Shown piece by piece: positions 29,301 through 36,307 of a stretch of 64,000 bases of DNA (its first letter is position 1; each line of letters starts with the position of its first letter). Source of the DNA: a virus. The translations under genes were made by a program, and so were the position numbers. The stretch lies in IMG/VR virus record IMGVR_UViG_3300032322_002561, positions 1 to 64,000 of that record; one strand, 5' to 3'. The notes beneath the pieces were generated by a model. That model was given only the letters and a program-made list of their open reading frames with translations, did no database searches and was not told the DNA's origin.

Positions 29301-32300
29301 CTTTATGTTGGAGCTCCAAACAGTAGTCTACAGGTCATTAAAGGTGGCGTGGTTGAGCGCGAAATAAATCAAGCACGTGTTTATGGTATTATAACCTCCA
29401 CAGTGTCCAATCCCACGCTTACAGCTGGTGATACCCTGCGGGTCAACAATGTTGATGTGATTATACCATCTGCCCCAAACAACAATATTGTGGGCTTGGC
29501 CAGTGCTATTAATTCTACCGCTCCAAATGCCACAGCCACAGTTACCTCAGCTGGATATCTGACCATATCTGTGACCAATATTGATGCGGCTGTGCCCGGA
29601 AACTTGTTGCAAGTGGCACCAGGCAGTGTGGGTTCAGCTTGGGCGGCCTTGGGCTTTGATATATTCAGTTACACACAAACCATATTAAGTCCCTACGCAG
29701 TTGATTTTGCTGGGTTTGGAACCAGCATTAGCTTGGACGAAACAGCAACAACCTTGATAGTAGGTGCTCCACAAGGCACCATGTATCTCATCACAATTTT
29801 TGATGATGGTACCACAGATTTTGATGCCAATGCCACAACCTTCTTTACAACCATATTGCAAAGCGGTGCGGTGTATACTTACAACTTGTTGAATTCTGCC
29901 AACAGCAGTGCCAGCAATCCTGACAAGTTTGTGTTTGGTGAACAAATCAGTATCACTGATGTGGCCTATCTTGATCAGCTGGGAGCGTCAGTGGACTACT
30001 TGAGTGGCAGTCTTTGGTTGGGTGCGCCCGGCAGTGATGTGGGCGACAGCAGCACCAGTAACTATGGAAAAGTGTTTGTTTGGCAAAATGCTGAACGACA
30101 AATGACCTGGATTCCAAAATACATTCAACAACCCACTGTGGATGTAAGACTGTTGAATTCAATATTTCTGTATGATAGAATAACATCTTCAACCACGGAG
30201 TTCTTGGATTTCTTCAATCCCTTGCAAGGAAAAATTCTTGGCGCTGCCCGACAAAATATTGACTATATTGGTGCCGTTGATCCAGCATTTTACAACGTGG
30301 GTCCACAAAATATTCTTGGGACCACATGGGCCGCCAATCACGTGGGAGAAATTTGGTGGGATATCAGCACGGTGAGATTTATTGATCCCAATCAGGATTC
30401 CATTGTGTATGCATCAAGACGTTGGGGACAAATTTTTCCTGGCAGCACAGTTGACATCTATCAGTGGATCGTGAGCACGGTTCCGCCAGCTGAATATGCT
30501 GGCCCTGGAACTCCAGCCAGTCTTGTAAGCTATACTATTAACACAGTGCTCAGTGATGATGGCTCATTCAACACGCAGTATTTTTACTGGGTACGCGGAT
30601 TACCCACAGTGGCCACACAAAAAGGCAAGACACTCAGTACCAACAGTATCAGCAACTATATTGCTGATCCACGTTCTACGGGCATAGCCTATCTTGCACC
30701 CATAAACTCCAGCACTTTTGCATTGTACAACTGTGAGAATCTTATAGAAGCACAGGACACTATTCTCAACATTGAGTTTGATCAACAACTCAACAACGAC
30801 AATGTACACGTTGAATATGAGCTGGTGGCGCAGGACAAATCCAACAGTTTCTTGAGTGACAATCTGTATAGAAAACTGCAGGACAGTTTCTGTGGTGTTG
30901 ACAGCTTTGGAAATCTAGTTCCAGATCCTACCTTGAGTCCTGCAGAACGGTACGGAGTACAATTTAGACCCAGACAAAGCATGTTTGTCAACAGATTTGT
31001 TGCACTCAAGAACTATATCACTCGAGTGAATTCAATTCTGCGTCAGTATCCTGTGAGTGAAAATAGAGTTTTGTCATTGTTGAACAGCAAAGAGCCACTG
31101 CCAGGAGTCAACAGTGGCCTCTACAATGCCAGTGTACCCACCAGAGAAATACTAGATTTCCAAAACATCTATGCCGTGCCACTGGGCTACAAGTATCTTG
31201 TGGTCAGCGATGATACCAATCGCGGTTTATGGACCATATATCAGGTCAGCCCCAATCCCACGATCTTGGACAGTTTCACCAGCACAGGATCTTTCATAAG
31301 CGGCAATACTCTCAACATTGGAGTATTGACTTCTGGAACCATTACCGTGGGTCAACTTGTGACTGGCATTGGAGTTGAAAGTGGCATTATTATTGTCAGC
31401 AACATTAATGGTGGCAGCTCAAGTGGATCAGTTTGGGTTATAAGCAAAATAACCAATGTGCCCACAACCAATATCAATGGTGCCGCACCACGTGAATTGA
31501 TACTGTTCAGGGTACAAAACTTCAACACACCTGATTACTGGAGTTATATTGATTGGTATTTGCCCGGTTACAACAGCAGTATCAAGCCCGTGGCCGAAGT
31601 CAATAACTTTTCTGAATTGACTACCTTGAATGTACCTATAGGTAGCAGTGTGCAGGTTAAAGCCAATGCACAAGGCAAATTTGAAATTTACCTACGCACC
31701 GATGTGGGTTACGAGCGTGTGGCCCTGCAGGATGGAACCATAGAAATTTCTGCTGAAATTTATGACTATGCATTGGGACGTTTTGGTTTTGACCTTGAAG
31801 TGTTTGACGCACAATATTTTGATCAAGAACCCGTGATTGAAACAAGAAAAATAATTCAGGCTATTAATGAAGAATTATTTGTTGGTGATCTAGAAATAGA
31901 AAGAAATCGAGCTTTGGTGTTGATGTTCAACTATGTGTTGAGTGAATTTTCAGCACCTGAGTGGTTGGTCAAAACCAGCCTGATTGATGTGGCGCACAAA
32001 ATTCGCGAACTGTTACCGTTCCAAAATTTCAGTCCAGACAATCAAGAATTTGTAGTGGACTATATTCAAGAAGTAAAGCCTTACCATGTGCAAGTTCGTG
32101 AATTCAATTTGCAATACTTTGGCAGTGATACCTTTCTAGGGGATCTTGTAGATTTTGATTTGCCAGCCTACTATGACACTACATTGCCAGTACCACAATT
32201 TGTGAGTCCTGTGTTGACTCCTTACGCCATAGCCACCAATGATGTAAGCAATGTATTAAGCAATGTTCCGCCCACCAGTCAGTTATGGGAAACTTGGCCT

Positions 32301-35300
32301 TATAATCAGTGGTTTGCCAACTACCTTTTGACCCTGACATCAGTGCGAGTGGCACGCCAGGGTTCTGGATACACCACTGTACCACAGATTACATTTGAGG
32401 GCGGTGGCGCAACTACACAAGCCACTGGAGTGGCTGTGATAAACAGCGTGGGTCAGGTTGTAGCCATCAATGTGACCAACCCCGGCAGCGGCTATAGATC
32501 AAGACCCACAGTCAATATCACAGGTGGTAATGGCTCCGGTGCAGAAGCCTACGCTGTGCTTGACAATCCCTTGGTTCGCGAATTCAAAACTACAATAAGA
32601 TATGATCGAGTCCAATATCAAACCAGCGTGCAAACCTGGAACAGCGAATCAACCTATTTAAATGGAACACTGGTTCGTTATGACAATCAAGTTTGGTCAG
32701 CCAGCAACATCGACGGCAGTTCTGCAGTGACCGGACCCACGTTTGATCTTGAAAACTGGACCCTGGTAGATGCAGCCACATATCAATATCCAGGATCTGG
32801 AGCAAACACTGGTCTAACCGGTGTAGATCGCACAGCAGGTTTGTATGTGCCTGGATTTAACAATCCTGGTCTAGACCTCCCACTCTTGGTTGACGGTATT
32901 GATTATCCAGGAGTACAGGTCTGGGGTGATTATTTCACTGGTACAGAGCAACTTGATGCCATATATCAAAGCAGTTTTAGTGATGTGTTTTTGGGTACCA
33001 GACCATCAGATATCAATATAGATGGTGGACAATTTGTAGGACCCTACGAAGGGCATGCTCCAGAAGAATTGGTTAATGGCAGTGAATATGACACGCTGGA
33101 TTTGAGAGTTTATACAAGGCCCGGCAGTGACTGGCAACTAGACGGTCATGGATTCCAGATAAAAAATATCAACTATATCTATCGTCCTGTCACCAGCAGT
33201 AGTCTTAGCTATGCTGGCCAGGTTGAACACCCTGTGGAACTTGTGGTCAGTAATCAAACCACAGGTAAAGTTTACAATTTTGGTGTGGATTATTTTATCA
33301 ACTATGCCACACAAAGAGTGGAAATTGTGGCTGGCAAGGCCTCCACGGGCGACATCATCAACATCAGTGTGTATGAACTAGGTGGCGGCGCTCAACTTTA
33401 TAGAGTAAATTACGTTGGTGATGAAATTCCTGAAGGCGAGTTTTTTGTTCCGGTGAGCAGTGCTGAAATACTGACTATAGCGGTGTTTGTCAACGGTGAT
33501 ATTTCACCAATTCCAAGCTGGGAGCCCTACATAGATGTGCCAGCCTGGGACATCCTTGAAGCCTATCCAGTCAACAGCATTGTTGAGGACTCAGGCACAT
33601 ATTACCAGGCCATTGACACTGTGCCAGCAGGTACCAGCATAGCTGATCAAGATTACTGGGTAGTCTACGTTCCAACCTTGTTGAGCAAGGTCACCATGCC
33701 AAATCCTCCGCTGTCTGTTGAAGGTGTTTCTGTAGTAGTGTTTGGCTATAACTATGTGGCAGCAAATCAACTCATTCGTGGACGTCAATACACTATTAGT
33801 AGCGTGGGCAACACCGAGTGGACCACGCTTGGAGCTGTCAACGATAATGTGGGCACCACATTTATAAGAAATAACATTGATCTAGGATCTTATGGTACTG
33901 GAGTGGCCACCACCAACTTTACCTGGAGTGTGCCAGTCACTCAGCAGGCCACTGTGACACCGGCCGTGATCAACATTGGTGGTGTACAACTTGTCAATGA
34001 AATGACTGGTACCAATCCTGCCAATATTATTGTCAATGTGAATGGAATCAGACTTATTCCTCCCGCTGGTATTGAGTGGATTGGCGACGGAAGCAGTGTG
34101 AGTTTTGGTTTGCCACAACGTCTGGGCGCCAGTTTCCAGCAGAGCACTATTAATGCTACGCAAGACATTCAGGTCTGGATTGATGCCATACCGCAAAGTC
34201 AGGCCGCAGGCGATTACTCGGTGACTAACTGGGATGGCAGCAACACTCCAGGTCGACAAGTGGTGTTTGCTATCCCCCCAGTACCTGGCGCAAGAATTTT
34301 AATTTCTGTCAGTACTTTGGCTGACTACAAGGTAATCACCAACAATATTGGTCCATTCCTGGCCTTGAACATAGCACCAACACTGGGCGATTTGATCAGC
34401 ATCACCAGCTGGAATGATACCAGCCAACAAAATTTGTTGACTCAAGTGTTTGTAGGACCCATTGTGTTAGGCACAATTATTGAAGAACCTTTTGACAGCG
34501 GAGACTTTGATGCTGGCCTAATCACAGGCGGACCAGGCACATTTGACTACAGCGTGGGTGCCAGTGTGGCAACCAATCAACTGTATCTTGAAGGCACAGA
34601 CATCACTGGCACCAGATTGTGGGTGACCTTGAATGGTGAACGTCTGTTTGAAGGTCAAGATTTTGTGATCACCAACAACGAAATAGTGTTGGCTCAAGGC
34701 GCCATAGCACTCAGCGATGTCTTGGCAGTAACACAATTTACTAACAGTGTGGTACCTGAAAGCTGTGCTTTCCGTGTGTTCCAAGACATGCGTGGCACAC
34801 AAGCCACATATAGAATAACTTTGGCAACCACCACGGTGTTGACTCAGGATCTTGCTGCAGATGACGACGTCATCTATGTTGAAAATGCAAGACTTTTAAC
34901 AGAGCCCAATCTAGTTGAGGGACGTCTCGGTATCATCACCATCAATGGTGAAAGAATCATGTATCGAGTGCGTGACATTGCCAACAACACCTTGAGTGAG
35001 CTACGTCGTGGCACAGCAGGCACAGCCGCAGCTCCGCATCAAGCTGGAGTAGATGTCTATGACCTGGGCCGCGGAAATATCCTGGCACCACAATATCAGG
35101 ATTTTGTTGAAAAAGATTCCACGTACGGGGATGGCAGTACCACAGTATTTGATGCGCCAAGTTTGACCACGTTTGATTTTGGCGATAGCTCTAGTATATT
35201 TGTTGAAAGTATTGAAGTCTATGTGGGCGGAACACGTCAATACACGCTGGGACCCAATCGTTTTGGTGACATTATTCCATGCCAATATCCCTATACCGTA

Positions 35301-35501
35301 GTAGATGTAAATCCTGTGACCATTGAATTTTATACCGATAGTGATCCAATTGAACCAGTGTTGCCACCACCACCCGGTGTAGAAATTACAATTTTACAAC
35401 GTAAAGGGCTGGGCTGGTACGGCCCCGGCGTAGAGGAAACCACTGGAAGAGCCCTGCAAGAAACCAACACTGCGCAAGCAAGGTTTTTGACTGATAGATA
35501 A
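20304..35501 (+). CDS. Giant gp7-like baseplate wedge protein, 5065 aa, multidomain
   Basis: This one gene takes up almost a quarter of the window. It directly follows gp6, where gp7 is expected. The start (RSVDFLPEIFRTEANKQFLS, then QEPKFKKTQGFIGRTVGPGV) resembles what I remember of gp7-type proteins of marine T4-like phages; T4 gp7 has 1032 aa. Large added parts include a module shared with gp6 (about residues 586-668), repeated VNG...DY beta modules, seven FG-GAP-like blades (about 2460-3265), GSGY-type glycine-rich repeats (near 2730, 4020 and 4060), three carbohydrate-binding-like modules (near 2045, 4105 and 4415) and two YTIxSxGNTxW modules. It is presumably a baseplate component with surface-exposed, possibly glycan-binding domains. 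The gp7 label is moderate; a structural role is near certain. Confidence 0.7.
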   Translation: MARTRSVDFLPEIFRTEANKQFLSATLDNLIQEPKFKKTQGFIGRTVGPGVNPNDKYVVELDKTRADYQLEPGVVSLRPDTNEIQEVITYPGMADAISFQGGQGNRADRLYESDYYTWDPFVDFDSFVNYSQYYWVPNGPDAVDVSATGVPITNSITVTRENGVYTFSGVVGDNPTLELVRGGNYTFNVAQNDKETVNYRVTNKGNSSYTIDYQDNPSLTLVRGNTYVFNLTLQGIFPFWIKTQPVLGLANAFNTGVSRNGSTIGLITFTVPQDAPDTLYYIAENQINMQGVLNIVDGIPGTGPGFWIQTSPGVTGQVPTAPNISSRDVFGVINNGEDLGTVTFNVPLKTAQQYYYDLPDFGTPVDLVTDLKFDQINNQRLDVFLAEYGGIDGVSALANRTLIFTNPLTDAVDGGWQRTTRFDPLGQDVANNGLLGSFDSTLYSQTSEIPVDQRYQLYQITLDISNGYAYMQLNRIADIPVLNKFTIRYGDVYSSTNWLKDSSGRFQQIPLLTAVNDILYYQDGNDPEIFGEIKLIDVEGRTTLDINDIIGKKNYTSPNGVVFTNGLKVVFRGLVEPPNYSSGSVVFECSATADEINAITTTNTDILYVGQEVSFQAPTLGGLVAGQTYYVQSIVNQFQFTVSDMIGAGAVALSTATGLMTAVSVNYREYYVAGVGTEINLIPVTELNLYEPYVTDANDSTVIREPATPDYITIDRNSMSRNPWSRSNRWFHVDVINATAAYNNTVPILDNNRRAKRPILQFRPNIRLFNMAPECVEPVDIIDFVVADAFGTVQGSTGYTVDGYELVNGSRIIFAADTDAEVRNKIWLVEFIIPNSATLITADNLSPGLVYTIISLGNTDWNAVAGTTGISYAVGNIITVAEVGTGTGLAEFNQPVINLTLAPDGVVAPDRATHTMNGETGQGISYWYDGVEWIVAQQKLGVNQAPLFNVYDADGVSFSDQIKYPSSDFVGSKLFSYAPGETGILDPVLQIPLKYLTLENVGDIVFDNNLYKDTFVYTRENVSVTLDISSGSAREYNVSMGVSSTNGINSTTSTTSVSTLTATGTEEFARLIGWQNAVTTSKTYQQFKFIYDGTTLKLDVVVLDQFASAVPVIKIYVGSQFQDPSTYIYATNTDSTTITLNKEYVLGDIVEVLVLSDQVSKVAFYQVPLNLENNPLNINSQSFSLGTIRQHYQSICENLPDISGAISGANNTRDLGDIGPYGLIILQQSAPLTLAGYFLRSEKYNIFNSLTYNSREYIKYKNQLLESVTQQQINFQTAGEILDAAIADITAGRVETQSFYWSDMLPSGAVYIQNTYTVSFVTTNVFDTVQVYNFASANYLGLSVYVNDVLITRGMDYVVATDGPRLTIIKMLEIGDTVTIREYSSTYGTFCPNTPTKMGLYPAYLPEITTQRTTTGEQTVLIGHDGSVTKTFGDIRDQVLLEFETRIYNNIKLDGNPCPLLATNVLPGQFRVTGYSTDEINNILNTEFLSFVATNKLNYREQDYNANNEFSYNYSGAQGRLDNKNLLGAWRGIYRYYYDTQQPESTPWQMLGFSEKPVWWDVTYGTVPYTSENFVLWDDLEAGLVRDPAGAYILPEYARPGLSEVIPTGDEGQLLSPFNSVVGTFDQNQFRKSWSLGDGSPVEASWWNSSSYPFAVMRLLALTRPAKFFALFADRDLYRYNTEFDQFLYNNRYRLDANGVEVYGDGISKASYINWIVDYNRQSGLNSTELLTNDLANLDVRLCYRMASFSDKKFIKLFTEKSSPESTNTSFLIPDESYALLLYKNQPFDRASYSSVLIQQVPGGYAVFGYSTYQPYFNILQSQATGKLRTISTAGVSVRVPTFYTSRVAQIPYGYVFTDITAVSDFLLSYGKYLEGQGLSFTNTANGYQLDWNQMVTEFLYWSQQGWEDNCLIAINPLALKLSVSKPFAVVDDIQAQTSENILLDQNRKELPTRNLNIVRMGNEFTVEPANDQTLSFIDLKYTSYEHMIVLDNVSVFGDLIYNPPTGARQSRLNLVAVTTTEWNGSVDAQGFIINQDNVEPWSGHRTYAKGEIVKYKDNYWSAATIVQPSEVFDFNDWLQSDYTQIELGLLPNLANKADQLVNSYNINTANLERDTDLLSYGLIGFRPRQYLAAINLDDVSQVNVYRQFLGTKGTLLSAELFKQVNLGKELAEYEIFENWAVQRAVYGANANRSYFELRLNRALLNASPSLVQVVASQQTSEADQSIQVGDIWRQSYKINSPDILPTTVAVPADTALPTAGYVNLDDVDITVFDISDSASLEANLNEIGVGTSIWVAKVNNYDWDIYRAEAVPGTISHVCDNLDGTSRVIFTLQHGITVGQQVIIRFFDSEVDGVYTVLSVSNLNTINIAFRFTGSRTVVNGIGLAFTLQTMRVAQASDVIDLPYANQIADGTTTWVDDDGNGRWVVLQKQNVFTPVSELSPQILDAEENYGVVVKQAIDKFAAFVGSPRYGFGTGTQTGAVYTYVNNFGTAYQPISPVESGDAIITLATTGVRNLGASIAVGSQAWLAAGAPGSLGGAGQTNSGYVTVIYRDYNTYQAGDNPYVVWQLLTTPGNINTDQGRFGAGITMCANENWLYVAEPDVNRVYAYNRINYQYQFLSALGDGITTSYDISNNIQIDEATQIQVTVNGVLQVLNVNYTVNISFTTVTFTTVPSAGSAVLIARPFLLQLDYAQYYSLTATGATTGTGALFSINRIRGTVEVGIQAGGSGYTNGETLTIPATSFGGGSSPANDVTFVITVVAGKIVQLTGVSYTPPALQSTFSLNELFFTATTLNSFTVLVNDVIQRPHIDYTFNAGTQDLSFLVNPGAGAIIKVRADSYFNYVGEIPTAGLGLQPGDDFGAALSCTTDGRQVMIGAPNCTVDGEVEAGCVYVFDRNVQHFIYTPSSTPTFVLAGSGLTPLAVSVNGQYLIDEATTIVGNPGTYSVSGSTVTINQTLNVGDSIEIETDQFRLLQRITQEQPAQYSNFGQAVDLCSYNCSLYVGAPNSSLQVIKGGVVEREINQARVYGIITSTVSNPTLTAGDTLRVNNVDVIIPSAPNNNIVGLASAINSTAPNATATVTSAGYLTISVTNIDAAVPGNLLQVAPGSVGSAWAALGFDIFSYTQTILSPYAVDFAGFGTSISLDETATTLIVGAPQGTMYLITIFDDGTTDFDANATTFFTTILQSGAVYTYNLLNSANSSASNPDKFVFGEQISITDVAYLDQLGASVDYLSGSLWLGAPGSDVGDSSTSNYGKVFVWQNAERQMTWIPKYIQQPTVDVRLLNSIFLYDRITSSTTEFLDFFNPLQGKILGAARQNIDYIGAVDPAFYNVGPQNILGTTWAANHVGEIWWDISTVRFIDPNQDSIVYASRRWGQIFPGSTVDIYQWIVSTVPPAEYAGPGTPASLVSYTINTVLSDDGSFNTQYFYWVRGLPTVATQKGKTLSTNSISNYIADPRSTGIAYLAPINSSTFALYNCENLIEAQDTILNIEFDQQLNNDNVHVEYELVAQDKSNSFLSDNLYRKLQDSFCGVDSFGNLVPDPTLSPAERYGVQFRPRQSMFVNRFVALKNYITRVNSILRQYPVSENRVLSLLNSKEPLPGVNSGLYNASVPTREILDFQNIYAVPLGYKYLVVSDDTNRGLWTIYQVSPNPTILDSFTSTGSFISGNTLNIGVLTSGTITVGQLVTGIGVESGIIIVSNINGGSSSGSVWVISKITNVPTTNINGAAPRELILFRVQNFNTPDYWSYIDWYLPGYNSSIKPVAEVNNFSELTTLNVPIGSSVQVKANAQGKFEIYLRTDVGYERVALQDGTIEISAEIYDYALGRFGFDLEVFDAQYFDQEPVIETRKIIQAINEELFVGDLEIERNRALVLMFNYVLSEFSAPEWLVKTSLIDVAHKIRELLPFQNFSPDNQEFVVDYIQEVKPYHVQVREFNLQYFGSDTFLGDLVDFDLPAYYDTTLPVPQFVSPVLTPYAIATNDVSNVLSNVPPTSQLWETWPYNQWFANYLLTLTSVRVARQGSGYTTVPQITFEGGGATTQATGVAVINSVGQVVAINVTNPGSGYRSRPTVNITGGNGSGAEAYAVLDNPLVREFKTTIRYDRVQYQTSVQTWNSESTYLNGTLVRYDNQVWSASNIDGSSAVTGPTFDLENWTLVDAATYQYPGSGANTGLTGVDRTAGLYVPGFNNPGLDLPLLVDGIDYPGVQVWGDYFTGTEQLDAIYQSSFSDVFLGTRPSDINIDGGQFVGPYEGHAPEELVNGSEYDTLDLRVYTRPGSDWQLDGHGFQIKNINYIYRPVTSSSLSYAGQVEHPVELVVSNQTTGKVYNFGVDYFINYATQRVEIVAGKASTGDIINISVYELGGGAQLYRVNYVGDEIPEGEFFVPVSSAEILTIAVFVNGDISPIPSWEPYIDVPAWDILEAYPVNSIVEDSGTYYQAIDTVPAGTSIADQDYWVVYVPTLLSKVTMPNPPLSVEGVSVVVFGYNYVAANQLIRGRQYTISSVGNTEWTTLGAVNDNVGTTFIRNNIDLGSYGTGVATTNFTWSVPVTQQATVTPAVINIGGVQLVNEMTGTNPANIIVNVNGIRLIPPAGIEWIGDGSSVSFGLPQRLGASFQQSTINATQDIQVWIDAIPQSQAAGDYSVTNWDGSNTPGRQVVFAIPPVPGARILISVSTLADYKVITNNIGPFLALNIAPTLGDLISITSWNDTSQQNLLTQVFVGPIVLGTIIEEPFDSGDFDAGLITGGPGTFDYSVGASVATNQLYLEGTDITGTRLWVTLNGERLFEGQDFVITNNEIVLAQGAIALSDVLAVTQFTNSVVPESCAFRVFQDMRGTQATYRITLATTTVLTQDLAADDDVIYVENARLLTEPNLVEGRLGIITINGERIMYRVRDIANNTLSELRRGTAGTAAAPHQAGVDVYDLGRGNILAPQYQDFVEKDSTYGDGSTTVFDAPSLTTFDFGDSSSIFVESIEVYVGGTRQYTLGPNRFGDIIPCQYPYTVVDVNPVTIEFYTDSDPIEPVLPPPPGVEITILQRKGLGWYGPGVEETTGRALQETNTAQARFLTDR
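27685..30090 (+). other. Seven FG-GAP-like blades within the giant protein (putative beta-propeller)
   Basis: Seven segments with the pattern FG/LG-x(3)-...-L-x-V-G-A-P-...-G-x-V-Y-x-Y occur in order. Examples are LGASIAVGSQAWLAAGAPGS, FGAGITMCANENWLYVAEPD, FGAALSCTTDGRQVMIGAPN, FGQAVDLCSYNCSLYVGAPN, FGTSISLDETATTLIVGAP and LGASVDYLSGSLWLGAPGSD, each with a following VYxY/VFxW strand in most cases. The first unit is FAAFVGSPRYGFGTGTQTGA. Seven such units would close a propeller like that of integrin alpha chains. Other beta modules are inserted between some blades. Confidence 0.6.
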
Positions 35502-35505
35502 CACG

Positions 35506-35513
35506 GATAAATA
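35506..35513 (+). promoter_or_regulatory. Late-promoter-like motif upstream of the 51-aa gene
   Basis: GATAAATA differs from TATAAATA in the first base. It lies in the 19-base gap after the giant gene and ends seven bases before the next ATG, so transcription from it would give little or no leader. Confidence 0.5.
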
Positions 35514-35520
35514 ATACACC

Positions 35521-35676
35521 ATGTCGAATACAGTACCAAATAAACCAAATTCAGTGCCCAGCACAAACACCAATAAAACCCGTCGTCCCAATGAAGCCGG
35601 TGCATTTCATGTGCAAGCACATGTGAAAATTTTTGATCCTGCTACCAAGACAGTTTACGTGGAGAAACGAGCATGA
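35521..35676 (+). CDS. Small structural-block protein, 51 aa
   Basis: I translated this short gene by hand. It encodes MSNTVPNKPNSVPSTNTNKT, then RRPNEAGAFHVQAHVKIFDP and ATKTVYVEKRA. The N-terminal 25 residues are Pro/Asn/Thr-rich and probably disordered. The C-terminal part VKIFDPATKTVYVEKRA matches VKIHDPVTGEVLVDKKNAI at the start of the next protein, so the two seem related by duplication. Its TGA overlaps the next ATG by four bases. A late-promoter-like motif lies directly upstream. The reading frame, coupling and similarity support a real gene despite its size. Function unknown, presumably virion-associated. Confidence 0.7.
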   Translation: MSNTVPNKPNSVPSTNTNKTRRPNEAGAFHVQAHVKIFDPATKTVYVEKRA

Positions 35677-36278
35677 TTCAGCCAGGATTTGCACGCATTG
35701 AGGGATTCGTAAAAATACATGATCCTGTCACAGGCGAAGTCCTGGTAGACAAAAAGAATGCCATTCACTACGAAAATATTTCTATCGCTCTAGCTCAAAC
35801 TCTTAGTGATAGAAATCTTGGGTACATCTACAGCATGGCCTTTGGCAACGGTGGCAGCAGTGTGGATCCCACAGGAGTTATCACATATCTGCCGCCCAAT
35901 ACTACGGGACAAAATGCCGACTTGTACAACGAAACCTACAGCAAAGTAGTCAACGACAATTCGGCATCAAATACCGATCCTGAAAACAACAAAATGACAG
36001 TGTTGCACACCCCGGGCACAGTCTATACTGATATTTTAGTGACCTGTTTGTTGGATTATGGTGAGCCACCAGAACAACAGGCATTTGACAACAGCACCAA
36101 TTTCAACGGGGAATTTGTGTTTGATGAACTTGGGCTCAAATCATGGAACGGCGCCGTGGATAATTTGCGCTTGATCACCCATGTTATTTTTCACCCGGTT
36201 CAGAAGAGTTTGAATAGGCAGATACAAATTGATTACACTTTGCGCATTCAAACCCTGAGCAACATAAACGCTGTATAA
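35673..36278 (+). CDS. Virion structural protein, baseplate region
   Basis: A 201-aa protein between the gp7-like gene and the fibre genes, where T4 has gp8 and fibre-attachment genes. It begins MIQPGFARIEGFVKIHDPVT and has beta-rich segments GYIYSMAFGNGGSSVDP, VLHTPGTVYTDILVTCLLD, GEFVFDELGLKSW and NRQIQIDYTLRIQTLS. I see no clear match to T4 gp8 (334 aa). The middle segment FGNGGSSVDPTGVITYLPP recalls structural proteins seen in other tailed phages. It overlaps the 51-aa gene upstream and shares an N-terminal motif with it. A wedge or adaptor role is likely from position only. Confidence 0.6.
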   Translation: MIQPGFARIEGFVKIHDPVTGEVLVDKKNAIHYENISIALAQTLSDRNLGYIYSMAFGNGGSSVDPTGVITYLPPNTTGQNADLYNETYSKVVNDNSASNTDPENNKMTVLHTPGTVYTDILVTCLLDYGEPPEQQAFDNSTNFNGEFVFDELGLKSWNGAVDNLRLITHVIFHPVQKSLNRQIQIDYTLRIQTLSNINAV

Positions 36279-36281
36279 ATA
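36274..36281 (+). promoter_or_regulatory. Consensus late promoter TATAAATA before the fibre gene
   Basis: A perfect match to the late consensus, overlapping the stop codon of the preceding gene and lying 26 bases before the next ATG. A nearby TATAAT at 36285-36290 has no suitable -35 box and is not called separately. Confidence 0.65.
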
Positions 36282-36307
36282 TGGTATAATAGGAACAGGT
36301 AACTGAC

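Noticed and set aside
36285-36290. TATAAT as a host promoter before the fibre gene
   Set aside because: No acceptable -35 box occurs 16-18 bases upstream, and a perfect late-promoter motif four bases earlier explains the region better.
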